A stretch of 64,000 nt of DNA from Halovenus sp037080055 (lineage in GTDB: Archaea; Halobacteriota; Halobacteria; Halobacteriales; Haloarculaceae). Both the position numbers and the translations under genes were made by a program. The notes under the pieces were generated by a model, which worked only from the letters and a program-made list of their open reading frames with translations, was not told the origin of the DNA and did not search any database. The stretch covers positions 310,001-374,000 of the forward strand of contig NZ_JBAOJI010000001.1 of assembly GCF_037080055.1 (NCBI RefSeq), written 5' to 3'. Of the stretch, positions 53,362 to 62,755 are shown piece by piece; position 1 is the stretch's first letter, and each line of letters starts with the position of its first letter.

Positions 53362-53416
53362 CGAACAATCAATACACGGCAGTACAGCAAGGCGTTTGGG
53401 CCCATGAACTCGTGTC

Positions 53417-54346
53417 ATGGCAACGAACGACGCCACGGGGATGCAGTTGGACGAGGGGGCACTGTCACAGGAGTATTTCACGAACGCGGTCTACCGACAC
53501 TGGGACCCGGGAGCCATCGAGGAACTGGATGTCGACCGCGAGCGACTGCTCAACGCTGATCTCACCGAGGAACAGTTCGAGGGGATCCGCCGGACCGTCG
53601 CTCGGTTCGGCGCGGGCGAGGAGTCGGTGACGGAGGATCTGCTGCCGCTGGCACAGGTCAGCGAAAACATCAACGACCAGATGTTCCTCTCCAGTCAAAT
53701 CTACGAGGAGGCCAAACACACCAAGTTCTTCGACCGCTACTGGCGGGAGGTGATCGATCCGGTCGCAGAGGGGCAGGGGTTCGAGCGGACAGCACCGACC
53801 GAAGACCGGTATTTCAACAGCCAGTACACCGAACTGTTCGAGCGAACCGAAGACGCGATGCAGCGATTGCTGACCGATGACACGCCGAAAAACCGCGTCG
53901 TGGCCTACTGCCACTACCACCTGACTATCGAATCGGTACTCGCTCAGACCGGCTACTACGGAATCCAGTCTTCGTTTTCCGAGAGCGGGAGCGACGAGGT
54001 GACCGACGAGGAGTTCGTAGAGTTGCCGGGACTGGTCAACGGTATCACGAAGATCCGAAGCGACGAGGGCCGACACGTTGGCTTCGGGATGGCGAAGGTC
54101 CGTGAGCACGTCCAGACCGGAACAGTCGAGGAGTCGGTCGTTCAGAACACGCTTCAGAAACTGCTTCCGCTCGTCGCCGGCACAGTCAACGACCTCGGGG
54201 TGGCGATCAATCCCGACCCGCTGGTCGAGTACGCGACCGAGAAACTGACACGACGCATCGAGATCATCGCCGATGCGGAGGCCGAGATTCCACCAGTCGA
54301 CGAACTCGTCGAAATCGATGACACTGCAGCGCAGGCGTCTGATTAA
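53417..54346 (+). CDS. R2-like ligand-binding oxidase (R2lox)
   Basis: A 309-residue ferritin-like Mn/Fe protein related to ribonucleotide reductase R2. The metal ligands are Glu68, Glu98, His101 (EEAKHT), Glu172 and Glu217/His220 (RSDEGRH), which match the R2lox spacing. Val71 and Tyr167 sit where R2lox forms its Val-Tyr ether cross-link, 5 residues before Glu172. This distinguishes it from R2 proper. No large RNR subunit is adjacent. It binds a fatty-acid-like ligand in known structures and probably oxidises an organic substrate. The family is known mainly from bacteria; several haloarchaea also have it. Confidence 0.88.
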   Translation: MATNDATGMQLDEGALSQEYFTNAVYRHWDPGAIEELDVDRERLLNADLTEEQFEGIRRTVARFGAGEESVTEDLLPLAQVSENINDQMFLSSQIYEEAKHTKFFDRYWREVIDPVAEGQGFERTAPTEDRYFNSQYTELFERTEDAMQRLLTDDTPKNRVVAYCHYHLTIESVLAQTGYYGIQSSFSESGSDEVTDEEFVELPGLVNGITKIRSDEGRHVGFGMAKVREHVQTGTVEESVVQNTLQKLLPLVAGTVNDLGVAINPDPLVEYATEKLTRRIEIIADAEAEIPPVDELVEIDDTAAQASD

Positions 54347-54350
54347 GGAT

Positions 54351-55097
54351 TCACAGACTCGCGAGGTTCTGTCGGAGTTTGATCGTCGCCGTCATCAGCG
54401 CCGTTGCGGTCATGATGAGAAAGACCAACTGGACGTGGAGGACAATCGTGCGGTCCGTTCCGAGGGGGATCGCAAGGGCGACGATGCTGACCAGCGCGCC
54501 GAAGGTGAGCACCGGGAGCAGATGGCGGACCAGCGAATCGAGCATCGTTCCCTGGAGGCGCGTGCTGGCAATCTGGCGTCTGAAGTACACGACGCCGTAG
54601 GCAAGAAAGCCAATTCCAGTCAGTCCCTGAACGATCGCAGATGTCGCCGATTCACCGAACACGAGCGTAATTCCAGCGTACAAAACGATCCCGGCGATGA
54701 GTCCGAGCCGAACGGCCTGGTCGAGTTGTATGAGTTCCGAACCGACATCGCCGGCGGCGGTGACAGAGATCTGGCGCAAAGAGAGCACCAGAAAGAAGAT
54801 CATCGCCAGCCAGATCCCGTTTTTCGGAGCGATCCGGATCGAACTCACGATTTCGAGAATCCAGACCAGCGCGTAGAGCGCGCCGAGCGCGCCGATAAAC
54901 TGCAGATACTCCCAGATCCGTCGCTGGGAGTCGATCCGGGTCTGACGCATGTTCTGGTTCGCGTAGTAGGAAAACCGCAGCCCCAGCGCTGCGAGCAGCG
55001 AGACTCCCAGAAAGGTGATAAACGTCAGGGTGGGGTCTTCTTCGACGAGATTTACCCCGAAGTCGACGAGCAACGTAACCGATCCAACAGTACTCAT
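54351..55097 (-). CDS. Multi-pass membrane protein, unknown function
   Basis: A 248-residue integral membrane protein from the ATG at 55097. Seven hydrophobic stretches are visible, for example TFITFLGVSLLAALGLRFSYY, YLQFIGALGALYALVWILEIV, GIWLAMIFFLVLSLRQI, LGLIAGIVLYAGITLVFG, IVQGLTGIGFLAYGVVYF, LLPVLTFGALVSIVALAIPL and VLHVQLVFLIMTATALMTATI. Seven helices suggest a receptor- or 7TM-like topology, though I see no ligand motif (no retinal-binding Lys). It converges with R2lox with 4 bases between the stops. Confidence 0.8.
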   Translation of the reverse strand: MSTVGSVTLLVDFGVNLVEEDPTLTFITFLGVSLLAALGLRFSYYANQNMRQTRIDSQRRIWEYLQFIGALGALYALVWILEIVSSIRIAPKNGIWLAMIFFLVLSLRQISVTAAGDVGSELIQLDQAVRLGLIAGIVLYAGITLVFGESATSAIVQGLTGIGFLAYGVVYFRRQIASTRLQGTMLDSLVRHLLPVLTFGALVSIVALAIPLGTDRTIVLHVQLVFLIMTATALMTATIKLRQNLASL

Positions 55098-55260
55098 ACA
55101 CATCTAACCTCCGTAATTCGACCACGAGACCTGCCTGTCTGCACCGAGTCTACCCAGTCTTTTCCGCGGAGCTGCTTTTATGTTTGGGGATATGTCGACC
55201 CGGACACAAGATGGAGCGACGCCACCAACGCTTACAGTGCTCGGGTTGGTCTGGACCAGT

Positions 55261-56181
55261 ATGAACGTTGCAGTACTCGGGACCGGAACAGCGGGGCGGG
55301 ATATCGCCGCCCGGTGTGCACGGGTTGGACACGCCGTGAGTTTACAGGCCGACGACGCGACCGAAGCGATGGATCGCGTCGACGATATCGAGGGGTTACT
55401 CATCAACGCCGTCGAATCGGGGGCCATCACTGAACGACGGAAAGACGATGCGCTGTCGGAACTGGAAGCGACGACAGATCTCCGTGGTGCTGTCTCGGAT
55501 GCAGATCTTGTCATCGAGACGACTATCGCCGACACCGAACCCCTCCAGGAGAAGTTTGCTGATATCGAATCAGCCGTCGACCGCGAGACGTTGATCGTCA
55601 CGAGCCAGCCAGCGGTCCCGGTCACCGCCGCAGCAGCGGGGCTTCGACAGCCGGATCGTGCGCTCGGCATGCACTTCGTCGACGCACCCGACGCCGCCGT
55701 CGTCGAGCTGTTGGTTCCCGAGCAGACCGCCGAGGAACCGGTCGAGCGCGCAGAGTCGTTCATCTCAGAGTTGGGGGCGACGCCCATCCGCGTTCGAGAT
55801 ACGCCCGGTATCGCCTCGACCAGAGTCCGCCTCGCAATCGAGGTGGAGGCGATGCGGGCCATCGACGACGACGTGGCTGGCGTCGAGGGGGTCGACACGA
55901 TTCTGGAAGAGGGATACGACTACCCAGAGGGGCCACTCGTCCGAGCGGATCGAATCGGTCTCGATAATCGGCTCGAAACATTGCGGGAACTGACGGAGAC
56001 GCTGGGACCGCGCTTCGAGCCGCCAGAAGTACTCGAGCGACTGGTCGAAGCGGGCAAGACCGGTGCGGATGTCGGCGAGGGATTCTACCGGTGGGAACTT
56101 GGCGAAGCGGTCGAACCGGCCGTCGAGGGACCGGATCTGCCGAATCGGGAAGGCCGACCGGACGACCCGGTGAATCGGTGA
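55261..56181 (+). CDS. 3-hydroxyacyl-CoA dehydrogenase
   Basis: A 306-residue NAD-dependent dehydrogenase starting MNVAVLGTGTAGRDIAARCARVGHAV. This has the G-x-G-x-x-G dinucleotide fold. The second half carries the ALGMHFVDAPDAAVVELLVP segment, equivalent to the HFFNP motif of beta-oxidation enzymes, and the helical C-terminal domain with YDYPEGPLVRADRIGLDNRLETL. It likely acts on 3-hydroxyacyl-CoA or a related hydroxyacid. The family shape is clear; the exact substrate is not. An in-frame ATG at 55180 is 27 codons upstream and less likely. Confidence 0.83.
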   Translation: MNVAVLGTGTAGRDIAARCARVGHAVSLQADDATEAMDRVDDIEGLLINAVESGAITERRKDDALSELEATTDLRGAVSDADLVIETTIADTEPLQEKFADIESAVDRETLIVTSQPAVPVTAAAAGLRQPDRALGMHFVDAPDAAVVELLVPEQTAEEPVERAESFISELGATPIRVRDTPGIASTRVRLAIEVEAMRAIDDDVAGVEGVDTILEEGYDYPEGPLVRADRIGLDNRLETLRELTETLGPRFEPPEVLERLVEAGKTGADVGEGFYRWELGEAVEPAVEGPDLPNREGRPDDPVNR

Positions 56182-56208
56182 GCGGGATCCGCGAGTAACT
56201 TGGCAAGG

Positions 56209-56217
56209 GTTAAAAAC
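56209..56217 (+). promoter_or_regulatory. TATA-like box of the zinc-finger/aEF1-beta unit
   Basis: GTTAAAAAC is centred about 26 bases before the ATG at 56239, supporting a leaderless start for the two-gene unit. Confidence 0.5.
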
Positions 56218-56238
56218 GGGGCTGCGGTATAGGGGTAC

Positions 56239-56418
56239 ATGAGCAAGAGTCAGCTAGACCAGTCACAGAAGTGTAACTCCTGTGGCATCCGCATTGCCGG
56301 GACCAATGCGGCCACGTTTGCGTGCCCGGATTGTGGTCACGAGATCCACCGGTGTGGAACGTGTCGCAAACAGAGCAACCTCTATCAGTGCCCCGACTGT
56401 GGGTTTACAGGACCATAA
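56239..56418 (+). CDS. HVO_2753-like double zinc-finger microprotein
   Basis: A 59-residue protein with four CPxCG-type knuckles: Cys12/Cys15, Cys29/Cys32, Cys39/Cys42 and Cys51/Cys54. They bind two zinc ions. It resembles HVO_2753 of Haloferax volcanii in length and in its motifs (NSCGIRIAG, CPDCG, KQSNLYQCPDCGF). The family is implicated in motility and biofilm regulation there, but the molecular partner is unsettled. It is followed by aEF1-beta after 2 bases and shares its promoter, so the pair is one operon. Confidence 0.9.
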   Translation: MSKSQLDQSQKCNSCGIRIAGTNAATFACPDCGHEIHRCGTCRKQSNLYQCPDCGFTGP

Positions 56419-56420
56419 CC

Positions 56421-56687
56421 ATGGGAAAAGTAGCAGCCGCTATCAAAGTCATGCCGCAGGATCCGGAGATCGATCTGGATCAACTGCAGGAACGTCTCGA
56501 ACAGAACCTCCCCGAAGGAGCCAAGATCAACGGCTTCGACCGTGACGAAGTCGCCTTCGGACTCACCGCGCTCATCCCGACGGTCATCGTCGCCGACGAG
56601 GCTGGCGGGACCGAAGCCGTCGAAGAAGCCTTCCAAGGTGTCGAGGACGTCGAGAGCGTCTCCGTCGAAGACGTGGGCCGACTGTAA
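56421..56687 (+). CDS. ef1B: Translation elongation factor aEF-1 beta
   Basis: An 88-residue EF1-beta, the nucleotide exchange factor for aEF1-alpha. It opens MGKVAAAIKVMPQDPEIDLDQL and has the conserved FGLTALIPTVIVADEAGGTEAVEEAFQGVEDVESV, the exchange-factor alpha-beta plait. The length is normal. Spacing to the zinc-finger gene is 2 bases, so it is the second gene of that operon. In eukaryotes and archaea this factor restores GTP-bound EF1-alpha after each round. Confidence 0.95.
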   Translation: MGKVAAAIKVMPQDPEIDLDQLQERLEQNLPEGAKINGFDRDEVAFGLTALIPTVIVADEAGGTEAVEEAFQGVEDVESVSVEDVGRL

Positions 56688-56735
56688 AACAACGACTTTT
56701 TGCGGTTTTTGCGACCGAGTAGCACGACGCTTCTC

Positions 56736-57581
56736 TCAGTACAGCGTTTCGGGACCGGGCGGTGCCTGCCGTTTGTGCGCACTCCGTTCGTACAGGCCCC
56801 GAACGTCCTCGACGAGTGATTCGTCGACACCGAGTTCGCGGGCGGTCGCAGTCGTCGAGAGCGGTCCGTCGACGTGGAGCGCGAGAATCGAGTCCAGTGT
56901 CTCGTAATCCAATCCGAGTTCGCCTTCGTCGGTCTGGTCGGCCCACAGTTCGGCGCTCGCAGTCTTGGCTGCTAAATCTTCGGGGACGCCGATGTGGCGG
57001 GCGAGTTGGCGGACCTGTCCTTTGTAGAGGTTCGCGATCGGATGGCAGTCGACGGCCCCGTCGCCGTATTTGGTGAAGTAGCCGACGGCCGCTTCGCTGC
57101 GGTTGCCCGTCCCGAGGACGATTCCATTCCGGCGGTTGGCCTCGAAGTACGAGAGCACCGCGCGGAGGCGAGCCCGGAGGTTCCCGACAGCGACCCGAGT
57201 CTGTTCGTCTTCGCCAGCATCGGTGGAGACCTTGGGGTTGGCGTCGAGCACTGCTTCGACGAGTGGCTGAATTTCGATCACGTCGTACTCGATATCGAGC
57301 AGTTCGCTGGCGATCCGTTCGGCGTCGCTCATGTTCTGCTCGCGGTTGACGGTGCTCGGCAGGACGAGTCCGTAGACGCTCCCGGAGCCGAGCGCCTCGA
57401 CGGCTAGGTGGGAGGTAAGCGTGCTGTCGATACCGCCAGAGAGGGCGATCACTGCCGTGTCGGCCCCCGCGGCCTCGTACTGCTCGGTGACGAAGGAAGT
57501 GATGTGCTCGCGGTGCTGTTCGAGTTCTGCCTCGGAAAAGCGCAGATCCAGTGGCGAGTCGGCGCTGTCGATTTCGGCCAT
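56736..57581 (-). CDS. nadE: NAD+ synthase (NadE)
   Basis: A 281-residue ammonia-dependent NAD synthetase. The ATP-pyrophosphatase motif is ALSGGIDSTLTSHLAV, and further family marks are LGTGNRSEAAVGYFTKYGDGAVDCHPI and LYKGQVRQLARHIGVP. It joins ammonia to nicotinic acid adenine dinucleotide to give NAD+ in the last step of the pathway. It has no glutaminase domain. It converges with aEF1-beta (48 bases apart) and follows the dld stop by 50 bases on the same strand. Confidence 0.93.
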   Translation of the reverse strand: MAEIDSADSPLDLRFSEAELEQHREHITSFVTEQYEAAGADTAVIALSGGIDSTLTSHLAVEALGSGSVYGLVLPSTVNREQNMSDAERIASELLDIEYDVIEIQPLVEAVLDANPKVSTDAGEDEQTRVAVGNLRARLRAVLSYFEANRRNGIVLGTGNRSEAAVGYFTKYGDGAVDCHPIANLYKGQVRQLARHIGVPEDLAAKTASAELWADQTDEGELGLDYETLDSILALHVDGPLSTTATARELGVDESLVEDVRGLYERSAHKRQAPPGPETLY

Positions 57582-57631
57582 ATCATTCTGTTAGCGCTGT
57601 TGAACAAAATACCCCAGCATCCCAGCGGGGG

Positions 57632-60600
57632 TTACTGTGGCCGCAATACTTCCGAGACTTTTTCGATGGGATGGGCGGGCTTTTCGGACCGGTCCTCCGA
57701 TGCGAGCAGTTGCGACCGACAGGAGGTGCCCGGTGCGACGACGGTGTCGGCTGGCGAGTCACGGACCTGTTCGAACAACAACTCGCCGATAGCCATGCTC
57801 ATCGAGTAGTGTTCGGCCTCGTAACCGAACGAGCCAGCCATTCCACAGCAGGTCGAATCTATCTCTTCGGTGTCGTAGCCGACCGCCTCCAGTGCGGAGG
57901 CTGCGTGGTGTTCGCGCTTGATCGCAGTCTGGTGGCAGTGGCCGTGATAAGCCAGCGTCTCCTCCGAGACGATGTGATCGACATCGTCAAGCAGGCCGAA
58001 ACGGTCGAGATACTCCATCACGTCGTAGGTGTTCGCAGCGACCGTCTCGACATCATCGCCAGCGAGAAGATCCAGATAATCCGACCGGTACATGGTCGCG
58101 TCGGAGGGTTCGAGACTCACGATGTCCCAGCCCGCTTCGATCTGTGGTGTGAGGCTCTCGACGTTCGCGCTCGCCGTCGCGCGTGCGTGGTCGATCATCC
58201 CCTTCGAGTGGGCTGGCCGGCCGCTGTCGGTGACCTCACTCGATACGTCGACGTGGACGCCGGCGGCTTCGAGCGCATGCACGGCTGCTTTCCCGACTTC
58301 GGGCTGGGTATAGTTGGTGTACGGGTCCGCGAGCACCAGCGCCTTCCGATCAGCGAGATCCGCGGGGATCTGTGGACTGCGGTCGGCGGCCCACTTCTGG
58401 AAACTCTCCCGTTTGAACGTCGGTAGGTCACGCTCGCGAGCGATTCCCAGCGCCTTCTCGGTGACCAGATCGGCACCGGGCAGGTTCATCGCCCAGTTCG
58501 AGACCGGCGCGAAGGTACTTCCCAGACGATAGAGTGTCTCGACGTTGGCGAACAGTCGATCACGCAGCGGAATTCCGTGGCGCTGGTGGGCCTGGTGGGT
58601 GACCTCCATCTTGAGTTTCGCCATGTCGACACCGCTCGGACAGTCTCGCTTGCAGCCCTTACAGCCCACACAGAGATCGAGCACTTCGGTCCGGAACTCC
58701 TCGGAGGTGGGGTCTTCGGGCAGGTCACCGTCCATGGCCCGTCTGAGCATGTTCGCCCGGCCGCGGGTCGAGGTGATCTCTTCGTTATCGGTCGCCCGGT
58801 AGGTCGGACACATCACGCCGCCGGTGGTCTCCTGATGACCGGTACAGCCGCCACAACCGTGACAGAGTTCGACCATCCCCTGAAAGCCGTTCTCGTTGTC
58901 CCAGTGCAGATCCGGTTCGAAGCCGGCGTCGAACTCGTAATCGGCGTCGTAGCGGAGGTTCTCGGTCGGATCGTGGTCCCCGCAGACGTTGCCGGGATTC
59001 AGCAGTCCCTGTGGGTCGAACGTCTGCTTGAGTCGCTGGAACGACCCCCAGAGCTGGTCGCCATACAGCTTCCGGTTCCACGTGGTCCGGGCCCGCCCGT
59101 CGCCGTGTTCGCCGGAAATCGAACCGCCGTACTCGATGACGAGGTCGGTGATCGATTCCGAAATCGAGAGCATCGTCTCGATGCCATCCTCGGCTTTGAG
59201 GTTGAGCAGCGGCCGGATGTGCAACACGCCGGGGCCGGCGTGGGCGTAGTACGAGGCGAAGGTGTCGTGCTCGTCGAATAGCTCCTGAATGTCGGCAACG
59301 TACTCCGGCAGATTCTCGGCCGGGACTGCCGTGTCCTCGACGAACGGCCAGTGCTTGTCGTCGCCAGTGCGAGAGAGCAGGATCGGCAGGCCCGCCTTGC
59401 GCATCTTCCAGAACTTCGCCTGCCGGTCTGAATCGTACGCTTCCAGCGCGTCGACGGCGCTGACCGGAGAGTCGGTCAGATCGCCAGCCCCCTCGCTCGG
59501 CGTCATGCCAGTTGCTGGCTCTACCCCCGGGAGCCGGTCGGCGAGCAGATCAGCGACTTTCTGTTTGCCCTCCGCTGGCGAGTCTGCGTAAAACTCCACG
59601 AGAAGCGTCGAATCCGTGCCCTCGGGGAGTGTTTTGACCAGATCGGAGAACTCGGCGGTCTCTCTGGCCAGATCCAACAGCACGTCGTCCATCACCTCGA
59701 CGGCGGCGGGGTCGTGTTCGAGAATCGGCGCAACGTCTTCCATTGCGTCGAGAACGCCGTCGTAGGTGAGGAGCACGACCGACTTCTCCGGTGGGATCGG
59801 CTCCAGTGAGACAGTCGCTTCGGTGACGATGGCGAGGGTCCCCTCGCTGCCCGCCATCAGTCGCCCGACGTTGACTTCTCCCCGTTCGCGGGCGTCTTCG
59901 AGCAGTTTGTCGAAGTTGTAGCCGGAGACGTTCCGGATGAGGTCGGGATAGCGGCCCTCGATCTCTTCGGCGTCTTCGCGGAGGATACGCGACACTTCCG
60001 CGTAGACCTGCTCTTCGATGGGGTCGCCGTCCTCGACGGCGTCGGCGCGGTCGTGTAACTCGTCGACGTCCATCCAGCCGAAGGTCGTGACCGTTCCGTC
60101 AGCAAGGACGACTTCGACCTCCTCCAGATAGCCGTCTGCTTTCTGGTACTTCAGTGAGTGTGCGCCGGTCGTATTGTTGCCGATACAGCCGCCGAGGACG
60201 CTCTTGTCGCCCCAGGCTGGGTCGGGGGCATACTTCAGCCCGTGGCCTTCGAGGGTGTCATTGAGACGAGCGAGCGTGATACCGGGCTCCGCACGGGCAA
60301 GTTGGGACTCCGGATCCACGTCGAGCACGCTGTTCATCTGCTTTTTGAAGTCGAGTACGACTGCTTCGTTGACCGCCTGCCCTGCAAGGCTCGTTCCGCC
60401 ACCACGGGGCAACACCGGGATTGATTCGTCGGCGCAGTACTCCATCACGGCCTGTACGTCCTCGGTGGAGACCGGAGCCACGACGCCAATGGGCAACTGC
60501 TGATATGCGCTGGCGTCGGTTGCGTAGAGGTTCCGCGTGTACGTGTCGAATCGGACTTCGCCGTCGACACGCGCACGGAGTTCGGCGAGGAGCTTCGGTC

Positions 60601-60682
60601 GCTTGATATCCTCGTTCGTATACTCGTATTCACTTCGGGGATCTGTCGCCGGATCGAACCCGGACTCGGCCGTGTCACTCAT
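57632..60682 (-). CDS. dld: FAD- and Fe-S-binding D-lactate dehydrogenase-type oxidoreductase
   Basis: A 1,016-residue protein with three parts. The N-terminal FAD-binding domain (VLPRGGGTSLAGQAVNEAVVLDF, GCIGNNTTGAHSLKYQ) and the FAD-linked oxidase C-terminal domain cover about 40-560. The ferredoxin-like part has CHGCGGCTG and LCVGCKGCKRDCPSGVDM. The C-terminal CCG domain (YHGHCHQTAIK, STCCGMAGSFG) resembles GlpC/LldE-type partners. This YdiJ/Dld architecture oxidises D-lactate or D-2-hydroxyglutarate. The lactate permease gene upstream favours lactate. It starts with an ATG overlapping a possible 26-codon frame. Confidence 0.87.
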   Translation of the reverse strand: MSDTAESGFDPATDPRSEYEYTNEDIKRPKLLAELRARVDGEVRFDTYTRNLYATDASAYQQLPIGVVAPVSTEDVQAVMEYCADESIPVLPRGGGTSLAGQAVNEAVVLDFKKQMNSVLDVDPESQLARAEPGITLARLNDTLEGHGLKYAPDPAWGDKSVLGGCIGNNTTGAHSLKYQKADGYLEEVEVVLADGTVTTFGWMDVDELHDRADAVEDGDPIEEQVYAEVSRILREDAEEIEGRYPDLIRNVSGYNFDKLLEDARERGEVNVGRLMAGSEGTLAIVTEATVSLEPIPPEKSVVLLTYDGVLDAMEDVAPILEHDPAAVEVMDDVLLDLARETAEFSDLVKTLPEGTDSTLLVEFYADSPAEGKQKVADLLADRLPGVEPATGMTPSEGAGDLTDSPVSAVDALEAYDSDRQAKFWKMRKAGLPILLSRTGDDKHWPFVEDTAVPAENLPEYVADIQELFDEHDTFASYYAHAGPGVLHIRPLLNLKAEDGIETMLSISESITDLVIEYGGSISGEHGDGRARTTWNRKLYGDQLWGSFQRLKQTFDPQGLLNPGNVCGDHDPTENLRYDADYEFDAGFEPDLHWDNENGFQGMVELCHGCGGCTGHQETTGGVMCPTYRATDNEEITSTRGRANMLRRAMDGDLPEDPTSEEFRTEVLDLCVGCKGCKRDCPSGVDMAKLKMEVTHQAHQRHGIPLRDRLFANVETLYRLGSTFAPVSNWAMNLPGADLVTEKALGIARERDLPTFKRESFQKWAADRSPQIPADLADRKALVLADPYTNYTQPEVGKAAVHALEAAGVHVDVSSEVTDSGRPAHSKGMIDHARATASANVESLTPQIEAGWDIVSLEPSDATMYRSDYLDLLAGDDVETVAANTYDVMEYLDRFGLLDDVDHIVSEETLAYHGHCHQTAIKREHHAASALEAVGYDTEEIDSTCCGMAGSFGYEAEHYSMSMAIGELLFEQVRDSPADTVVAPGTSCRSQLLASEDRSEKPAHPIEKVSEVLRPQ

Positions 60683-60759
60683 AGCGAACTCCCCCGGTCG
60701 GTGCGTTTCTGGCTGCCAATGGCCGCGTTCCACAGTCCATGTGTGCTACTAACAATCAT
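60679..60759 (-). CDS. Possible 26-residue leader ORF before dld
   Basis: An ATG at 60759 opens 26 codons that end in TGA overlapping the dld ATG (ATGA). The peptide (MIVSSTHGLWNAAIG at its start) has no similarity that I recognise. Three frames are open here, so chance is a real alternative. Confidence 0.2.
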   Translation of the reverse strand: MIVSSTHGLWNAAIGSQKRTDRGSSL

Positions 60760-60850
60760 ATTTTGATGTGAGAGTACTTTTGTGTTATCCGTTCTGGCTC
60801 GGCCAGGCGCCTGCAACCGCAAATAAAAGCCGTTCTCCCGGCCGTTCCAA

Positions 60851-62755
60851 CTACACGAACGGGAGGATCACGAACAGGTCAGTGAAGAGGACGAACGAAA
60901 ACAGCATCGTCAGCAAGCCGACGAAGAAGGCGTAGTAGGCGACTGGTATCAGATTCAGTCGGATGACTCGCCCTTCCTGACCGATGAGTCCGACCGTCGC
61001 GACGGCGGCGACGACGTTGTGAATCGCGATCAGATTACCGATCGCTCCGCCGACGGCCTGGGCGCCGACGATCAACTGCGTCGGGACGCCGATCTGCTGG
61101 GCGGCGGTGAACTGGAACTGCGCGAAGGTGAGGTTCGAGACGGTGTTCGATCCGGTCATCGCCGCGCCGAGCGCACCGATCAGCGATGCAATAGCCGGAT
61201 AGGCGTTTCCGAGCGCCCCCGCGGTGGCGACCGCGAGCACCTCGATCATGTTGGCGTTGCGCCAGAGGTCATCGCCGCCCTGGGAGATGACCTGCTCTGC
61301 GCCGGATGCGTCGATTCCTTCGATTCCGTAGTAGGTCCCGGTGTTGAGCATCACCTGGACCATCGCGATCACGAACACCAGCGCGATGACCGGGGAGACG
61401 AGTTTCTGTCCCGCCTCGCGCCAGGCGGAACCGATCTCGTCGCCGGACATCCCGAAGATGAAGATCGCTGCGACTGCGGAGACGAACAGCCAGAATCCGG
61501 GGACACTAACCCATCCGATTCCGCCGGCGAGCTGTTCGTAGCCGAGGATACTGCTCCAGTTAATCACGACGCCGAGCTGGAAGGAACCGAGCCCGGAGAC
61601 GGCGAACTCGACGGAGTTCTCGGGGTTGCCGATCGGTCCGGAGATCGCGTCGACTGCGCGGGTGATCACCAGCAGAATCACGAGCAGGATGTACGGCGAC
61701 CACGCCTTCAGCAGGGACATCTCGTCGCTGCCGTCCTCACTCATGTCTGCGCTACCTGGTTCGATATCGCCGACCCAGTGATCAGCCCAGCTGTCGCGGT
61801 CGGGGAACCGCCACTCGGTATCGGGAACCAGGTAGCCCGCTCTGAGCAGACTGACGGTGAACGCACCGCCGACCATCGACCCGATCAGCGACGGGAACTC
61901 CGCGGTGAAGAACCACGCGGAGATCCAGTACGGAATCGCGAAGGAAACTCCCGCGACCAGACACAGCGGGATGACTTCCTTCGCCGGTTCGAGCGACTTC
62001 TCCTCGCCGAAGAAGTACGTGACCATTGCGACGGCGATCAGCGGCATCATGAAGCCGACCAGCGCGTGGTAGGTCGCCGCCCATGCGGCGACTTCGACGG
62101 CGTAATCGCCTGCATTGGCGAATCCGCCCTCGGCGATGGCTTCCGGATACCGACCCGTCGAGAACGGCGCCTCGATACCGACGATGATCGGCGTGCCGAC
62201 TGCACCGTAGGTCACGGCGATGATGTGGCCGATAATCGCCGCGATGACTGCCGCGAGCGCTGGGAATCCGAGCCCCAGAAGCAGCGGCGCGACGACCGCC
62301 GCTGGGGTCCCGAACCCGGCCGCGCCCTCGATGAACGTGGCCATGAAGAACCCGAGCAGGACGATCTGAACCCGTCGGTCCTCAGAGATCCGGGCGAAGC
62401 CTTTGTTGATCCTGTCGAGCGCACCGGCCTGCATCATCGTGTACAAGAGAACGATTGCACCGGCCACGATAAACAGGATCTCGAAGGCTGTCATTACGCC
62501 GACGATAGACGAGGCGGCAAGCCACCGTATCGGTACGCCCCAGATTACGAAGCCGATAATGACGGCTGAGATCCAGGCGATAGGCATCGCGCGCGTCGCT
62601 GGCCACAGGAATCCGACCAGAAGTACCGCCGTGATGAGCAGCGGGACGGCCGCGAGCAATAGTTGGAGCGCACCCGCCTCACCAGCGCCCGGAATCGCGC
62701 TGTCTTGGAGTTGCAGCGGGACGGTCGCGAAGGCCCCGGCAACGCTTGCTATCAT
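60851..62755 (-). CDS. lctP: Lactate permease (LctP family)
   Basis: A 634-residue permease from the ATG at 62755 with about 13-14 hydrophobic helices, the size of LctP/LldP. Conserved stretches are FMATFIEGAAGFGTPAAVVAPLLLGLGFPALAAVIAAIIGHIIAVTYGAVGTP and NMIEVLAVATAGALGNAYPAIASLIGALGAAMTGSNTVSNLTFAQFQ. It takes up lactate (perhaps glycolate) with protons or sodium. The C-terminus is NLIPVAYYAFFVGLLTM. A TATA/BRE pair far upstream (62981-62994) and a possible leader peptide precede it. It is 168 bases upstream of dld on the same strand. Confidence 0.92.
   Translation of the reverse strand: MIASVAGAFATVPLQLQDSAIPGAGEAGALQLLLAAVPLLITAVLLVGFLWPATRAMPIAWISAVIIGFVIWGVPIRWLAASSIVGVMTAFEILFIVAGAIVLLYTMMQAGALDRINKGFARISEDRRVQIVLLGFFMATFIEGAAGFGTPAAVVAPLLLGLGFPALAAVIAAIIGHIIAVTYGAVGTPIIVGIEAPFSTGRYPEAIAEGGFANAGDYAVEVAAWAATYHALVGFMMPLIAVAMVTYFFGEEKSLEPAKEVIPLCLVAGVSFAIPYWISAWFFTAEFPSLIGSMVGGAFTVSLLRAGYLVPDTEWRFPDRDSWADHWVGDIEPGSADMSEDGSDEMSLLKAWSPYILLVILLVITRAVDAISGPIGNPENSVEFAVSGLGSFQLGVVINWSSILGYEQLAGGIGWVSVPGFWLFVSAVAAIFIFGMSGDEIGSAWREAGQKLVSPVIALVFVIAMVQVMLNTGTYYGIEGIDASGAEQVISQGGDDLWRNANMIEVLAVATAGALGNAYPAIASLIGALGAAMTGSNTVSNLTFAQFQFTAAQQIGVPTQLIVGAQAVGGAIGNLIAIHNVVAAVATVGLIGQEGRVIRLNLIPVAYYAFFVGLLTMLFSFVLFTDLFVILPFV

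Noticed and set aside
61019..62569. 516-codon plus-strand frame across lctP
   Set aside because: It is fully opposite the permease, whose hydrophobic codons read as Asp, Arg and Gln on the other strand. There are no motifs.
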